A DNA stretch of 64,000 nucleotides from Mesorhizobium sp. AR02 (GCF_024746835.1 NZ_CP080531.1:1922001-1986000), one strand, 5' to 3'. Counted from the first letter of the stretch, positions 51,405-60,417 are shown. Made by a program: numbers and translations. The notes: generated from the letters alone by a model not told the origin.

Positions 51405-52417
51405 CAGCTCAACCTCACGCGCGGATTGGCGACGACATAGAGGATGTCGGTAATGAGGTTGGTGACCAGGAAGGCGAGGCCGCCGACGATGGTGACGCCG
51501 ATGATCGCCGGGAAGTCGAGCGCGCGCGCCGCCTCGACCGCATAGGAGCCCATGCCTGGCCAGGAAAAGATGGTCTCGGTCAGCACCGCGCCGGTGATCA
51601 GATAGGCGAAGGAATAGCCGATGACGGTCAAGGTCGGCACCATGGTGTTGCGCAGCGCATGCACGGTGACGACGCGGAATTCGCTCGCCCCCTTGGCGCG
51701 CGCGGTGAGCACGAATTCGCGGCTCATCACGTCAAGCATGTTGGCGCGCACCAGCCGCGATATGGTTCCCGATACCGTCCAGCCGAGCACGAAAGCCGGC
51801 AACAACAGATGCCACACAGCATCCTTGAAGACGGTGAGGTCGCCGGCCAGCAGCGAATCGATGGTCAGGAATCCGGTGATGCCGGGCGGCAGCGGCAGCC
51901 TGGCATCGAGCCGGCCCGGTCCCGGCAGCCAGTTCAGCATGACGGAGAAAATGAAGAGCAGGCCAAGGCCGGACCAGAACACCGGCAGCGACGAGCCGAA
52001 CAGAGCGAACAGCCGCGCGCCGTGGTCGATCAGGCTGTTGCGGAAATAGGCGGCCAGCACGCCAAGCACGATGCCAAGCGTGGTGCCGAAGATCATCGCG
52101 GCGAAGACCAGCTCGAGCGTTGCCGGCAAGCGGTAGAGGATGTCGGTGCCGACATTGCGCTTGGTGATGAAGGACGTGCCGAGGTCGCCACTCAACAGAT
52201 TGCCAAGATATATCATATAGCGTTCCGGCAGGGAACGATCCAAACCCCAGCGGGCCTTGGCGGCGGCCACCACTTCGGGATTGCTCATCTGCTGCTCGGC
52301 GACGATTGCCGTCAGGGGATCGCCCTTGGTCACCGTGGTGATCAGAAAAGCAATGGTGACGATGCCAAGCACCAGGAACGGCATCGCGATAAGCCGGCGC
52401 AAAATATAGCGGGACAC
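51404..52417 (-). CDS. ABC transporter permease (OppB/DppB)
   Basis: 337 residues from the GTG at 52417 with GAAGG upstream. The N-terminal MSRYILRRLIAMPFLVLGIV, then GDLGTSF and the EAA loop REFVLTARAKGASEFRVVTVHALRN identify OppB. It is the first gene of the minus-strand transporter operon (OppB, C, D, F, then CoA-transferase and aldehyde dehydrogenase). The operon promoter region is shared with the divergent iclR gene. Confidence 0.9.
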   Translation of the reverse strand: MSRYILRRLIAMPFLVLGIVTIAFLITTVTKGDPLTAIVAEQQMSNPEVVAAAKARWGLDRSLPERYMIYLGNLLSGDLGTSFITKRNVGTDILYRLPATLELVFAAMIFGTTLGIVLGVLAAYFRNSLIDHGARLFALFGSSLPVFWSGLGLLFIFSVMLNWLPGPGRLDARLPLPPGITGFLTIDSLLAGDLTVFKDAVWHLLLPAFVLGWTVSGTISRLVRANMLDVMSREFVLTARAKGASEFRVVTVHALRNTMVPTLTVIGYSFAYLITGAVLTETIFSWPGMGSYAVEAARALDFPAIIGVTIVGGLAFLVTNLITDILYVVANPRVRLS

Positions 52418-52485
52418 GTGGCTACCTTCACAAGGACGGGCTTCGTAAGATGGCACAGGGCGCTTGAAGATGCCATCGAGGGGAC

Positions 52486-52518
52486 ATATTGACAGGCTGC
52501 AAAAGCTGCTGTCAATAT
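52486..52518. promoter_or_regulatory. Symmetric divergent promoter between oppB and iclR
   Basis: ATATTGACAG (52486-52495) and CTGTCAATAT (52509-52518) are perfect inverted arms 13 bases apart. Each arm contains a TTGACA -35 box for one direction, and the opposing arm then supplies CAATAT as -10 with an 18-base spacer. The two promoters therefore occupy the same DNA and should compete. Confidence 0.55.
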
Positions 52519-52539
52519 AAATGGAATTTAATTTCATTT
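52519..52539. promoter_or_regulatory. IclR-type operator 2, beside the divergent promoter
   Basis: ATGGAATTTAATTTCAT (52521-52537) is the inverted twin of operator 1 at 37453. It adjoins the -35 of the oppB promoter and covers the early transcribed region of iclR, fitting control by the IclR product. Confidence 0.65.
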
Positions 52540-52603
52540 TTTACTGCACCGCGCCGGCGAGACCGGCCCGACAGGCGGACACTCCGCCAGAAAGATCGCC
52601 AGC

Positions 52604-53413
52604 GTGCGCAAGCGAGCGACAAGGGACGAGACGGAACTCGACGGCGATGGCGCACAGCTTTCCTCATCGCTGGTGCGCGGGCTCGGCATCCTGCGCGCCT
52701 TCCGGCCGGGCGACACCTCGCTCGGCAACCAGGACATCATCGCGCGCACCGGCCTGCCCAAGGCCACGGTTTCGCGCATCACCTACACGCTGAGCGCTCT
52801 CGGCTACCTCCTCTACGACAAGGACCTCGGCCGCTACAGCCTGGGGCCGGCGACGGTGGCGCTCGGCTATTCGGCGCTGAGCTCCAGTGCCGTCGTCCAC
52901 ATCGCCAGGCCGCTGATGCAGCCGCTGGCCGACCTGACAGGGGCGGCGGTGGCGATCGGCACGCGCGACAGCCTCAACATGGTCTATCTCGCCAATTGCC
53001 GGTCGGAGAGCCTGGTGACGCTGCGGCTCAACCCAGGCTCCTATTTGCCGATCTGGAAGACTTCGATGGGGCTGGCCTATGCGGCGGGACTTCTGCCGGA
53101 AGAACGCGCCAGTCTTGTGCGTACACTGCAAGAGGCAGAGCCCGATAAGGCAGCAATGATCGCGGCGGCGATCGAGGACGCGATCGCCCAGCATGCGCGG
53201 ATCGGCTATGTCACCTCGTTCGGCGCCTGGCACAGCTATATCCACGCGGTCGGCGTGCCGTTCCGCCCGCGTGACGGCTCGCCGCTGGTCGCCATCACCT
53301 GCGGCGGCATCGGCGAGATCATCACCGAGCAACGCGCGCATGCCGAGATTGGCCCCGCGCTGGTGGCGATGGTGGAAGCCCTGCGCCAGCAGCTCGAGGG
53401 GACTGCGGCATAG
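52604..53413 (+). CDS. IclR-family transcriptional regulator
   Basis: 269 residues, GTG start. The winged helix-turn-helix is near residues 24-75 (LVRGLGILRAFRPGD, IARTGLPKATVSRITYTLSALGYL). The C-terminal IclR effector domain includes MVYLANCRSESLVTLRLNPG and SYIHAVGVPFRPRDGSPLVAITCGG. It is divergent from the Opp-type transporter operon, and an IclR-like palindrome lies 65 bases upstream. The same palindrome occurs before the fused E1 gene, so it probably controls both ends of the island. The effector is unknown. Confidence 0.9.
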   Translation: MRKRATRDETELDGDGAQLSSSLVRGLGILRAFRPGDTSLGNQDIIARTGLPKATVSRITYTLSALGYLLYDKDLGRYSLGPATVALGYSALSSSAVVHIARPLMQPLADLTGAAVAIGTRDSLNMVYLANCRSESLVTLRLNPGSYLPIWKTSMGLAYAAGLLPEERASLVRTLQEAEPDKAAMIAAAIEDAIAQHARIGYVTSFGAWHSYIHAVGVPFRPRDGSPLVAITCGGIGEIITEQRAHAEIGPALVAMVEALRQQLEGTAA

Positions 53414-53529
53414 GCTGCCCCGGGCATTGGCCCAGACGATCGGCCTGCATGCCGGCTTGAACTTGCCTGGTCGTGACCTCACAGTCTCCGCCGATGGCCT
53501 TCAGCCAACATAGACAGGGGGAGACTCAG

Positions 53530-54282
53530 ATGCCGATGAACTTCGCGGGACGCTTCGCCGGCCGGTCGGCCGTCATCACCGGCGGCGCCTCGGGCATCGG
53601 CCTGGCAGTTGCGCAAAGGATCGTCGACGAGGGTGGGCGCGTTTGCGTCTGGGATCGCGATCCGGCCCAGATCGAACAGGCAAAGGCTATCGTCCCTGGC
53701 CTGCACGGTGTTGCCATCGACGTCGCCGATGCCGCCGGCGTTGAAGGCGCCGCCGCACGGACGATCGAAGCCCTTGGCGGCGTCGACATCCTGGTTACCA
53801 GTGCGGCGATCACCGGGCCGAACATGACGACCTGGGCGTATTCGGTCGAGGATTGGCAGAGGGTCATCGACATCAACATCAACGGCGTCTTCTACTGCAA
53901 CAAGGCGCTGGTGCCGCATATGCTCGAGCGCAATTACGGCCGCATCGTCAACATCGCCTCGATCGCCGGCAAGGAAGGCAATCCCAACGCTTCCGCCTAC
54001 AGCACCTCGAAGGCGGCGGTGATCGGCCTGACCAAGTCGCTCGGCAAGGAACTGGCCAAGACCAAGGTGACGGTGAATTGCGTGACACCGGCGGCCGTGC
54101 GCACCGCAATCTTCAAGCAGATGAGCCAGGAGCATATCGACTTCATGCTGTCCAAGATACCAATGGCGCGCTTCGGCGAGGTCGAGGAAGTGGCGGCGCT
54201 GATCTGCTGGATCGCCTCGGAAGAATGCTCGTTCACGACCGCCGCCGTCTTCGACGTCTCCGGCGGGCGCGCCACGTATTGA
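53530..54282 (+). CDS. Short-chain dehydrogenase/reductase
   Basis: 250 residues from the ATG at 53530 with GGGGAG upstream. The NAD site is ITGGASGIGLAVA, the catalytic set is Ser in NIASIAGKEG and YSTSK, and an acidic residue (VCVWDRD) suggests NAD. It resembles 3-oxoacyl-ACP reductase-like sugar or sugar-acid dehydrogenases. It follows iclR by about 115 bases on the same strand and could supply the oxidation step feeding the four-carbon-acid kinase, which otherwise lacks a nearby dehydrogenase. That link is inference. Confidence 0.87.
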   Translation: MPMNFAGRFAGRSAVITGGASGIGLAVAQRIVDEGGRVCVWDRDPAQIEQAKAIVPGLHGVAIDVADAAGVEGAAARTIEALGGVDILVTSAAITGPNMTTWAYSVEDWQRVIDININGVFYCNKALVPHMLERNYGRIVNIASIAGKEGNPNASAYSTSKAAVIGLTKSLGKELAKTKVTVNCVTPAAVRTAIFKQMSQEHIDFMLSKIPMARFGEVEEVAALICWIASEECSFTTAAVFDVSGGRATY

Positions 54283-54509
54283 GCCTGATCGAAACATCCC
54301 CGCATTGGCCGATGCAACTACAATTCCGCGTGACGAGGCAACGATCGGAACCGGACAGGCGTATAGTAGCTGACGTCTGTATGGGCAGTGACAGAACAGG
54401 ATTTGCGGGAAAGCGATGACACGACGAGACAGTTTGGCAGGGCCGATGATCCATGGCTGCCATACCGGCACCGCGCGATCGACGGGAGCATTGACCATCA
54501 GGCTGGGGT

Positions 54510-55868
54510 TTGCATCGTTTGCCTGAAGCAGATCCCGCCGCGCTATCCGACGACGAGCTCCTGGACCGCTATCAGCGCGCGGCCTTCGGCTATTTCCTGG
54601 AGACTGTGAACCCCGACAACGGGTTGGTCGCCGATACGTCGCGGCCGAACTCCCCGGCCAGCATCGCCGTCGTCGGTTTCGCCCTCTCCTGCTATCCGAT
54701 CGGCGTCGAGCGCGGCTGGATGACGCGCGCGGCGGCGGCGGAGCTGACGCTTGCGGCGTTGCGCTTCTTCTCCACCAGCCCGCAAGGCGGGGGTGATGAT
54801 GTCACCGGCCACAAGGGCTTTTACTACCATTTCCTCGACATGCGCACCGGCCTGCGCGTCTGGCGCTGTGAGCTGTCGATGGTGGACACCGCCTTGCTGA
54901 TGGCCGGCATACTGGTGGCCGGCGCCTATTTCTCCGGCGAGGACGAGAGGGAGGCCGAAATCCGGCAATTGGCCGAAGCGCTCTACCGCCGCGTCGATTG
55001 GCGGTGGGCGCAAGGCAGCACGCCGACCTTGCGGCAAGGCTGGAAGCCGAAGAGCGGTTTTCTGCACTATGGCTGGGAAGGCTACAACGAAGCGACCATC
55101 CTCTACGTGCTGTCGATGGCCTCGCCCGACAGCCCGACCTCCGACGACAGCTACAAGGCCTGGACGGCGACCTACCAGTGGGAAAACATCTACGGTCATG
55201 ACGTGCTCTATGGCGGGCCGCTGTTCATGCACCAGTTCTCGCATGCCTGGATCGATTTCGCCGGCATCCGCGACGCCTTCATGCGCGAGAAGAATTCCGA
55301 CTATTTCGAAAACAGCCGCCGCTCGACCTACCTCCAACGCGACTATGCCCGCCACAACCCCTATGGCTTTGACGGCTATGGCGCGAACCTTTGGGGCCTT
55401 TCGGCAGGAGACGGACCAGGCGGCTTCCGCGCCAGTGTCGAGCGACGGCGGCACCGGTTTTCCGGCTATGCCGCGCGCGGCGCTCCCTTCGGGCCGGATG
55501 ACGGGACGATCGCGCCATGGTCCTATCCGGCGTCGCTGCCCTTCGCCCCCGATATCTGCCTCGCCGCCATACGCCATCTCGGTGACCGCTATCCCCAGGT
55601 GATCGACAATTTCCGGCTGCCGAGCGGCTTCAATCCGACCTTGGCCAACCGGCGAAAATTCGGCCGCAACGGCTGGGTGTCGGAAGGCCATTACGGGCTG
55701 GACCAGGGCATCGTGGTGATGATGATCGAGAACCACCGCTCGCGCCTGATCTGGGAGCTGATGCGATCCAATCCTCACATCCGCCGTGGCCTGGGGAAGG
55801 CCGGCTTCACCGGCGGCTGGCTGTCGCAGCCGGCAGGCCCCGCTTCAGGGGGCCGCGATGGCGCGTGA
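54510..55868 (+). CDS. Putative glucoamylase-like protein (PF10091 type)
   Basis: 452 residues from a TTG at 54510; no good ribosome site is seen, so the start is uncertain. The central segment resembles the glycoamylase-like domain also found in cyclic beta-glucan synthases (NdvB/ChvB): GHKGFYYHFLDMRTGLRVW, SMVDTALLMAGIL, SGFLHYGWEGYNEATILYVLSMASP, MHQFSHAWIDFAGIRD, and EGHYGLDQGIVVMMIENHRS near the end. Catalytic acids are probably among the Glu of WEGYNEA and the Asp of LDQG. No signal peptide is visible. It overlaps the next gene by 11 bases. Substrate would be a beta- or alpha-glucan; unproven. Confidence 0.83.
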   Translation: MHRLPEADPAALSDDELLDRYQRAAFGYFLETVNPDNGLVADTSRPNSPASIAVVGFALSCYPIGVERGWMTRAAAAELTLAALRFFSTSPQGGGDDVTGHKGFYYHFLDMRTGLRVWRCELSMVDTALLMAGILVAGAYFSGEDEREAEIRQLAEALYRRVDWRWAQGSTPTLRQGWKPKSGFLHYGWEGYNEATILYVLSMASPDSPTSDDSYKAWTATYQWENIYGHDVLYGGPLFMHQFSHAWIDFAGIRDAFMREKNSDYFENSRRSTYLQRDYARHNPYGFDGYGANLWGLSAGDGPGGFRASVERRRHRFSGYAARGAPFGPDDGTIAPWSYPASLPFAPDICLAAIRHLGDRYPQVIDNFRLPSGFNPTLANRRKFGRNGWVSEGHYGLDQGIVVMMIENHRSRLIWELMRSNPHIRRGLGKAGFTGGWLSQPAGPASGGRDGA

Positions 55869-57387
55869 ACGGACAAAGGCCGCCACTTTCCCTGTCGACC
55901 GCAACGACGTCGAACTGATCCGGGACGCGCATCCGCCGCACTGGAAGAACCCTACCCCAGACGGCCCCTACAATCTCGTCGTCATCGGCGCCGGGTCGGC
56001 CGGACTGACCGCGGCGCGTGACGCCGCAAGCCTTGGCGCGAAGGTTGCGCTGATCGAGCGCAGGTTGATCGGCGGTGCCTGCGTCAATGTCGGCGGCGTC
56101 CCGTCGAAGTCGATCATCCGCACGGCCAGGCTCTATGCCGACATGCGCGATGCCGAGAATTTCGGCGGCGACACGCCGGAGCGTCTCCACGTCGACTTCG
56201 AGCGGGCCATGATGCGGATGCGGCAGATCCGGCAGCGGCTCAGCCGCGCCGATTCGGCCGCGACCATCGCTTCGGAAGGCATCGACCTCTATTTCGGCGA
56301 AGCGCGCTTCGCCGGACCGGATTGCGTGGCGGTCGCGGACAAGGTCCTGCATTTCAAAAAGGCATTGGTTGCGACGGGCGCGCATCCGAGCGGGCCGGCG
56401 ATCCCGGGACTTGCCGAAGCCGGTTACCTCGACAACGAAAGCATGTTCAACCTCACGGAATGTCCCCAGCGGCTCCTGGTCATCGGTGGCGGGCCGCTTG
56501 GCTGCGAGACGGCGCAGGCCTTCTGTCTGCTTGGCGCGAAGGTCATCCTGGCGCAGAGCGATCCGATGTTCCTGCCTGGCGAGGAACGCGACGCCGCGCA
56601 GATCCTTTCGGACGCGCTGGCGCGCGAGGGCGTCGAGGTGCGCCTGAACACCGAAGTGGTGGCGGTGCGGACGGAGGGCGGCAAGAAGCTCGCCGACCTG
56701 ATGCGGGACGGCGACACGACGACGATTTCCGTCGATGAGATCATCACCGGCGTCGGCCGTTCGCCCAATGTCGATGGTCTCGGCCTGGAAGACGCCGGGG
56801 TGGCGTATGACGCCAACGGCATCAAGGTGGACGATCATTTGAGAACCACAAATCCGCACATCTACGCGGCGGGCGATGTGTGTCTCGAATACAAGTTCAC
56901 CCATACCGCCGAGGCCACGGCGCGCATCGTCGTGCGCAATGCCCTGTTTCGCGGGCGCGAAAGGCTCAGTGAACTCGTCGTTCCCTGGTGCACCTATACC
57001 GATCCGGAGATCGCCCATGTCGGGCTCTATCCGATCGAGGCGCGGCGGAACGGCATTCCGGTCAAGACCTATACGGTGCTGATGCACGATGTCGCCCGTG
57101 CCGTGATGGACGGCGAGGAGGAAGGGTTCGTCAAAATCCATGTCCGGGAGGGATCCGACCGTATCCTCGGGGCGACGGTCGTCGCCAGCCATGCCGGCGA
57201 GATGATCAATGCGGTGACGCTCGCCATTCGGTCGGGCATGGGATTGCATGCCCTGGCCGATGTCATCCATCCCTTCCCGACGCAGGCCCAAGGCATCAAG
57301 ATGGCGGGCGACGCCTACAGGCGAACCCGGTTCACCTCCTTGCGCAGGCGTCTGGCGGCGCGCTGGCTGGCATGGTCCAGGCGATAA
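55858..57387 (+). CDS. Flavin disulfide-reductase homologue lacking one redox cysteine
   Basis: 509 residues from the ATG at 55858. The fold of mercuric reductase/dihydrolipoamide dehydrogenase is clear: FAD site VVIGAGSAGLTAARDAASLGAKVALIE, NAD(P) site LLVIGGGPLGCETAQAF and FAD site IYAAGDVC. The redox motif reads GGACVNVGGVPSK, so Cys75 is present but the second cysteine of CxxxxC is Gly80. The C-terminal region has IHPFPTQ instead of the HPHPT-Glu pair. It is therefore unlikely to be a classical disulfide reductase, and may be an NAD(P)H oxidase or transhydrogenase-like enzyme. It is coupled to the glucoamylase-like gene. Confidence 0.85.
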   Translation: MARERTKAATFPVDRNDVELIRDAHPPHWKNPTPDGPYNLVVIGAGSAGLTAARDAASLGAKVALIERRLIGGACVNVGGVPSKSIIRTARLYADMRDAENFGGDTPERLHVDFERAMMRMRQIRQRLSRADSAATIASEGIDLYFGEARFAGPDCVAVADKVLHFKKALVATGAHPSGPAIPGLAEAGYLDNESMFNLTECPQRLLVIGGGPLGCETAQAFCLLGAKVILAQSDPMFLPGEERDAAQILSDALAREGVEVRLNTEVVAVRTEGGKKLADLMRDGDTTTISVDEIITGVGRSPNVDGLGLEDAGVAYDANGIKVDDHLRTTNPHIYAAGDVCLEYKFTHTAEATARIVVRNALFRGRERLSELVVPWCTYTDPEIAHVGLYPIEARRNGIPVKTYTVLMHDVARAVMDGEEEGFVKIHVREGSDRILGATVVASHAGEMINAVTLAIRSGMGLHALADVIHPFPTQAQGIKMAGDAYRRTRFTSLRRRLAARWLAWSRR

Positions 57388-57449
57388 GCCGTGCAGCCGG
57401 CCGAGGGCTCGGACGGAAATATTCAAAAATAGACACTGCTTGACGAAAG

Positions 57450-57469
57450 CCTTGTTCAGCTAAACAAGG
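57450..57469 (+). promoter_or_regulatory. Hairpin covering the ribosome site of the GT4 gene
   Basis: CCTTGTT (57450-57456) and AACAAGG (57463-57469) pair over seven positions with a CAGCTA loop. The second arm contains AAGG, the probable ribosome site for the ATG at 57478. It could hide the site in RNA or be a protein operator in DNA. Confidence 0.45.
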
Positions 57470-57477
57470 TGGCTCCG

Positions 57478-58776
57478 ATGTTTGTGATCACGGAATCGTT
57501 ATCAATGCCATCTGAATCGGACCCCCTGCCTGACACAACGCCTCCGGCGCCCGCATTGAACGGCACAGGCGCGCAACCGGCTGTCGCCACCCCCGCGCGG
57601 GTGGCGCAGAAGCGTACGCTGATCGTGTCGTACGATCCGGGCTTTCCGCCGGCTTCGGGCTCGGATCTGAGAAACTACCGCAACGCCGAAGCGGCTGCCA
57701 GGTTCGGACCGGTCTGCCTGGTTTCGGTGCGGCCGAAGATAGCCATGGATGCTCCCGGTCCGTTAATCCGCGTCGAGGGGCTGTCGATCGCGGGAGAGCC
57801 CCGCACGGCCTCGATCGGCTGGTGGCGCTCAAGGGTGGAGAATCGCATACCGCGTTCCGCCCTGACGCGGCTTGAGACGCTCGCCCGTGAATTCCGCCCT
57901 GACACCATCATTGTCGAGGGCATCGGCCTGTTCAAGCTGCTGCGGCCCCTGCGGCCGCTGGCCGAGCAGCTCATTCTCGACATGCACAATGTCGAGTCCG
58001 ACCTGGCCGGACAGATCAGGCGTCTCAGTGCCAAGCGAACCGCGGCGGCATTCGGCGTCAGGTTCCTCGAGAGGAAGGCACTATCCCTTGTAGACAGAGT
58101 ATGGGTTTGCTCGAACCTGGATCGCCAGAAGCTGATGACGCTTTCCCGGCACAAGATCCCGATCGACGTCGTTCCGAACGGAATTCCGCAAGCCGGGGAT
58201 GGTCCCGCGCGCCTGCCTGCCGAGCCGTCGACCGGCAACGGCTTTCCGGTGATCGTGTTCATCGGCCATCTCGCCTATCCGCCAAACGTCGATGCCGCGC
58301 AGCGATTGGCCAGTGTCATATTGCCCCCCATCCGAAACGCCCTGCCGGATGCCAGGCTTGTCCTGGCGGGACGCACGCCGAGACCGGAGGTGCAGGCATT
58401 GGCCAGATTGCCTGGTGTGGAGCTCATCGAAGATCCCGCGGATGTGGCGCCATTCTTGTCCAGCGCGCATCTCACCATCGTCCCGCTGACGGCGGGCGGC
58501 GGCACGCGCATCAAGATCCTGGAAGCAATGGCCGCGGGCGTGCCGGTGATCGCCACGCCGATCGCGGCCGAAGGCCTGGACCTGGTCGAAAATGACGAGG
58601 TGCTGCTGTCTCACTCCGACGAAACGCTTGCCGAGATGGCCATCGGACTCTGTCTCGATCCCGAACGCAGGGCGCGGCAACGCCTTCGCGCGCATCAGGC
58701 GGTATGGGCAAGGTTCGGCCCGCAAGCGATCCGCGACGCCGTTCGTGACGGGCTTGGACTAAACGGTGCCGCATGA
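57478..58776 (+). CDS. GT4-family glycosyltransferase
   Basis: 432 residues from the ATG at 57478, with other starts at 57469 and 57505. The N-terminal 45 residues are low-complexity Pro/Ala-rich. The donor domain has VIVFIGHLAYPPNVDAA, then LVLAGRTPRPEV and the GT4 pattern TAGGGTRIKILEAMAAGVPVIATPIAAEGLD. It probably extends a surface glycan from a nucleotide sugar. Its stop overlaps the ATG of the next glycosyltransferase (ATGA), so the two act together. Confidence 0.85.
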   Translation: MFVITESLSMPSESDPLPDTTPPAPALNGTGAQPAVATPARVAQKRTLIVSYDPGFPPASGSDLRNYRNAEAAARFGPVCLVSVRPKIAMDAPGPLIRVEGLSIAGEPRTASIGWWRSRVENRIPRSALTRLETLAREFRPDTIIVEGIGLFKLLRPLRPLAEQLILDMHNVESDLAGQIRRLSAKRTAAAFGVRFLERKALSLVDRVWVCSNLDRQKLMTLSRHKIPIDVVPNGIPQAGDGPARLPAEPSTGNGFPVIVFIGHLAYPPNVDAAQRLASVILPPIRNALPDARLVLAGRTPRPEVQALARLPGVELIEDPADVAPFLSSAHLTIVPLTAGGGTRIKILEAMAAGVPVIATPIAAEGLDLVENDEVLLSHSDETLAEMAIGLCLDPERRARQRLRAHQAVWARFGPQAIRDAVRDGLGLNGAA

Positions 58777-60347
58777 TCCCAGCCATCCTGCACCAGACAT
58801 GGAAGAGCGACACCATTCCCGCACGCTTCCAGGCATATGCCGACAGCTGGAAACGGCATAATCCGCGCTGGACGGTGATGTTCTAGAGCGACCGGATGTT
58901 GCTCGAATTCGTGGCCGGGCACTACCCTGATTTCCTGCCGATGTTTTGCAGCTATACGAATGGCGTGCAGCGGTCGGATGCTGCCCGCTATATGCTCCTG
59001 CATCATTTTGGCGGGGTCTACGCCGACATCGATTGCGAATGCGTCGCCGCCTTCGATCCGATCATGGACGAAACCCGGATCGTGCTGTGCAAGGAGCCGG
59101 CTTCGCATGCGGCCGTCCAGGCGGATTTCCGGGGTCTGCCCTACCTCCTGTTCAACGGAACAATCGCGAGCCCGCCTCGCCATCCATTCTGGCTGCATCT
59201 CCTGTCCATGATGCCGGGGCTCGCCGGCGCCAAGGACGTGCTCGACGCGACCGGTCCCTGTCTGTTGACCTCCGCGCAGCGCGGCTACAGCGATCAGGCG
59301 GCCTTCGCCATTCACCCTTCCGGCCTGTTCGCGCCGGTGACATCGGACGGCAGCACGGAGCGTGAGACTGGCGACGATACGGCAGCACTTTCGATCCACC
59401 ACTGGGCCGCCACATGGTGGATCCCGGAGCCGCCACCGAAATGGACGACCAAGCTTCGCAACCGAGCCTATCGGCTCCGGTACCACCTGACGCGCGGCGC
59501 GTATCTGGATGAGGCTGTGGCGAAAGCCAGCGTCGACAAGGCGGTTCTGGCGGCACCGCCGCCTTCAGGCCAAAACATCGCCGTCCTGGTGCCGCTTCGC
59601 GACGCCGCCGACCTCATCCAACCGTTTCTCGATGCGCTGGACGGGCTCGACTATCCCAAGGACAGGATCAAACTGGTCTTCTGCGAAGGCGACAGCCTGG
59701 ACGGAAGCTGGGAGCGGCTGCATGCGGTGACGGCGGGATTAGCCGGCAAATATCGTGACATTGTCCTGCTGCAAAGACAGGTCGGCACCCGGCTCGACAG
59801 GGTAAAGCGGGCAAAGCCTCGCATGCAACGCGTAAGGCGCGGCGCGATTGCCAAGGTGCGCAATCACCTGATCGATCACGGGTTGAAAGAAGACGACGAC
59901 TGGGCGCTGTGGATCGACATCGACGTCTGGCGCTTCCCCCATGATGTGCTGAACCGGCTGATCGCCACGCGACATCGCATCGCGGTGCCCAACTGCGTGA
60001 AGATCGCCGGCGGCGGCAGCTTCGACCTCAACAGCTTTATCATCAGACGGCAGACCAGGGATTATCGCTACTACCGCGAGATACGCGGCGGTCTCCACCA
60101 GCCTCCGGCACAGACACCAAATCGATATCATCTGAGCGATGTCAGGCATCTCCACATCATCGGCCTCGATGCGGTCGGCGGGACCATGCTGCTGGTCGAT
60201 GCCGCCTTGCATCGCGGCGGCCTTCGCTTCCCCGAAATTCCCTACCGCGACCTGATCGAGACCGAAGCCTTTGGCATGCTCGCCAACGATCTCGGCATCA
60301 GGCCGGTCGGTTTGCCGAAGCTGGAAATCCTACACGTCCCCTGGTGA
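58773..60347 (+). pseudogene. GT32-GT62 fusion glycosyltransferase with an in-frame amber codon
   Basis: The complete frame from the ATG at 58773 is 525 codons including the stop, but codon 38 (58884-58886) is TAG. The sequence before it (MIPAILHQTWKSDTIPARF) is a textbook GT32/OCH1 N-terminus, and the sequence after it continues the same domain in frame up to GGVYADIDCEC with the DxD motif (about residue 86). A Trp (TGG) is the likely original codon. The C-terminal part from about residue 270 is an Anp1/GT62-like domain with WALWIDIDVWRFPHDVL. An internal start at 58896 would lose the N-terminal strand. So it is a recent nonsense mutant, a read-through gene or a sequencing error. Confidence 0.75.
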
Positions 60348-60417
60348 AGCGGCAGCCAGCCGAAGTTCTTGCCTGAGGGGCTCCAGACAGACCTGTGGCC
60401 GCAGATGTCGCCAGGCG

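Noticed and set aside
52204..52215. GATATATCA-like match resembling the GntR sites
   Set aside because: It lies inside the oppB coding sequence far from a start, so a chance match is more likely.
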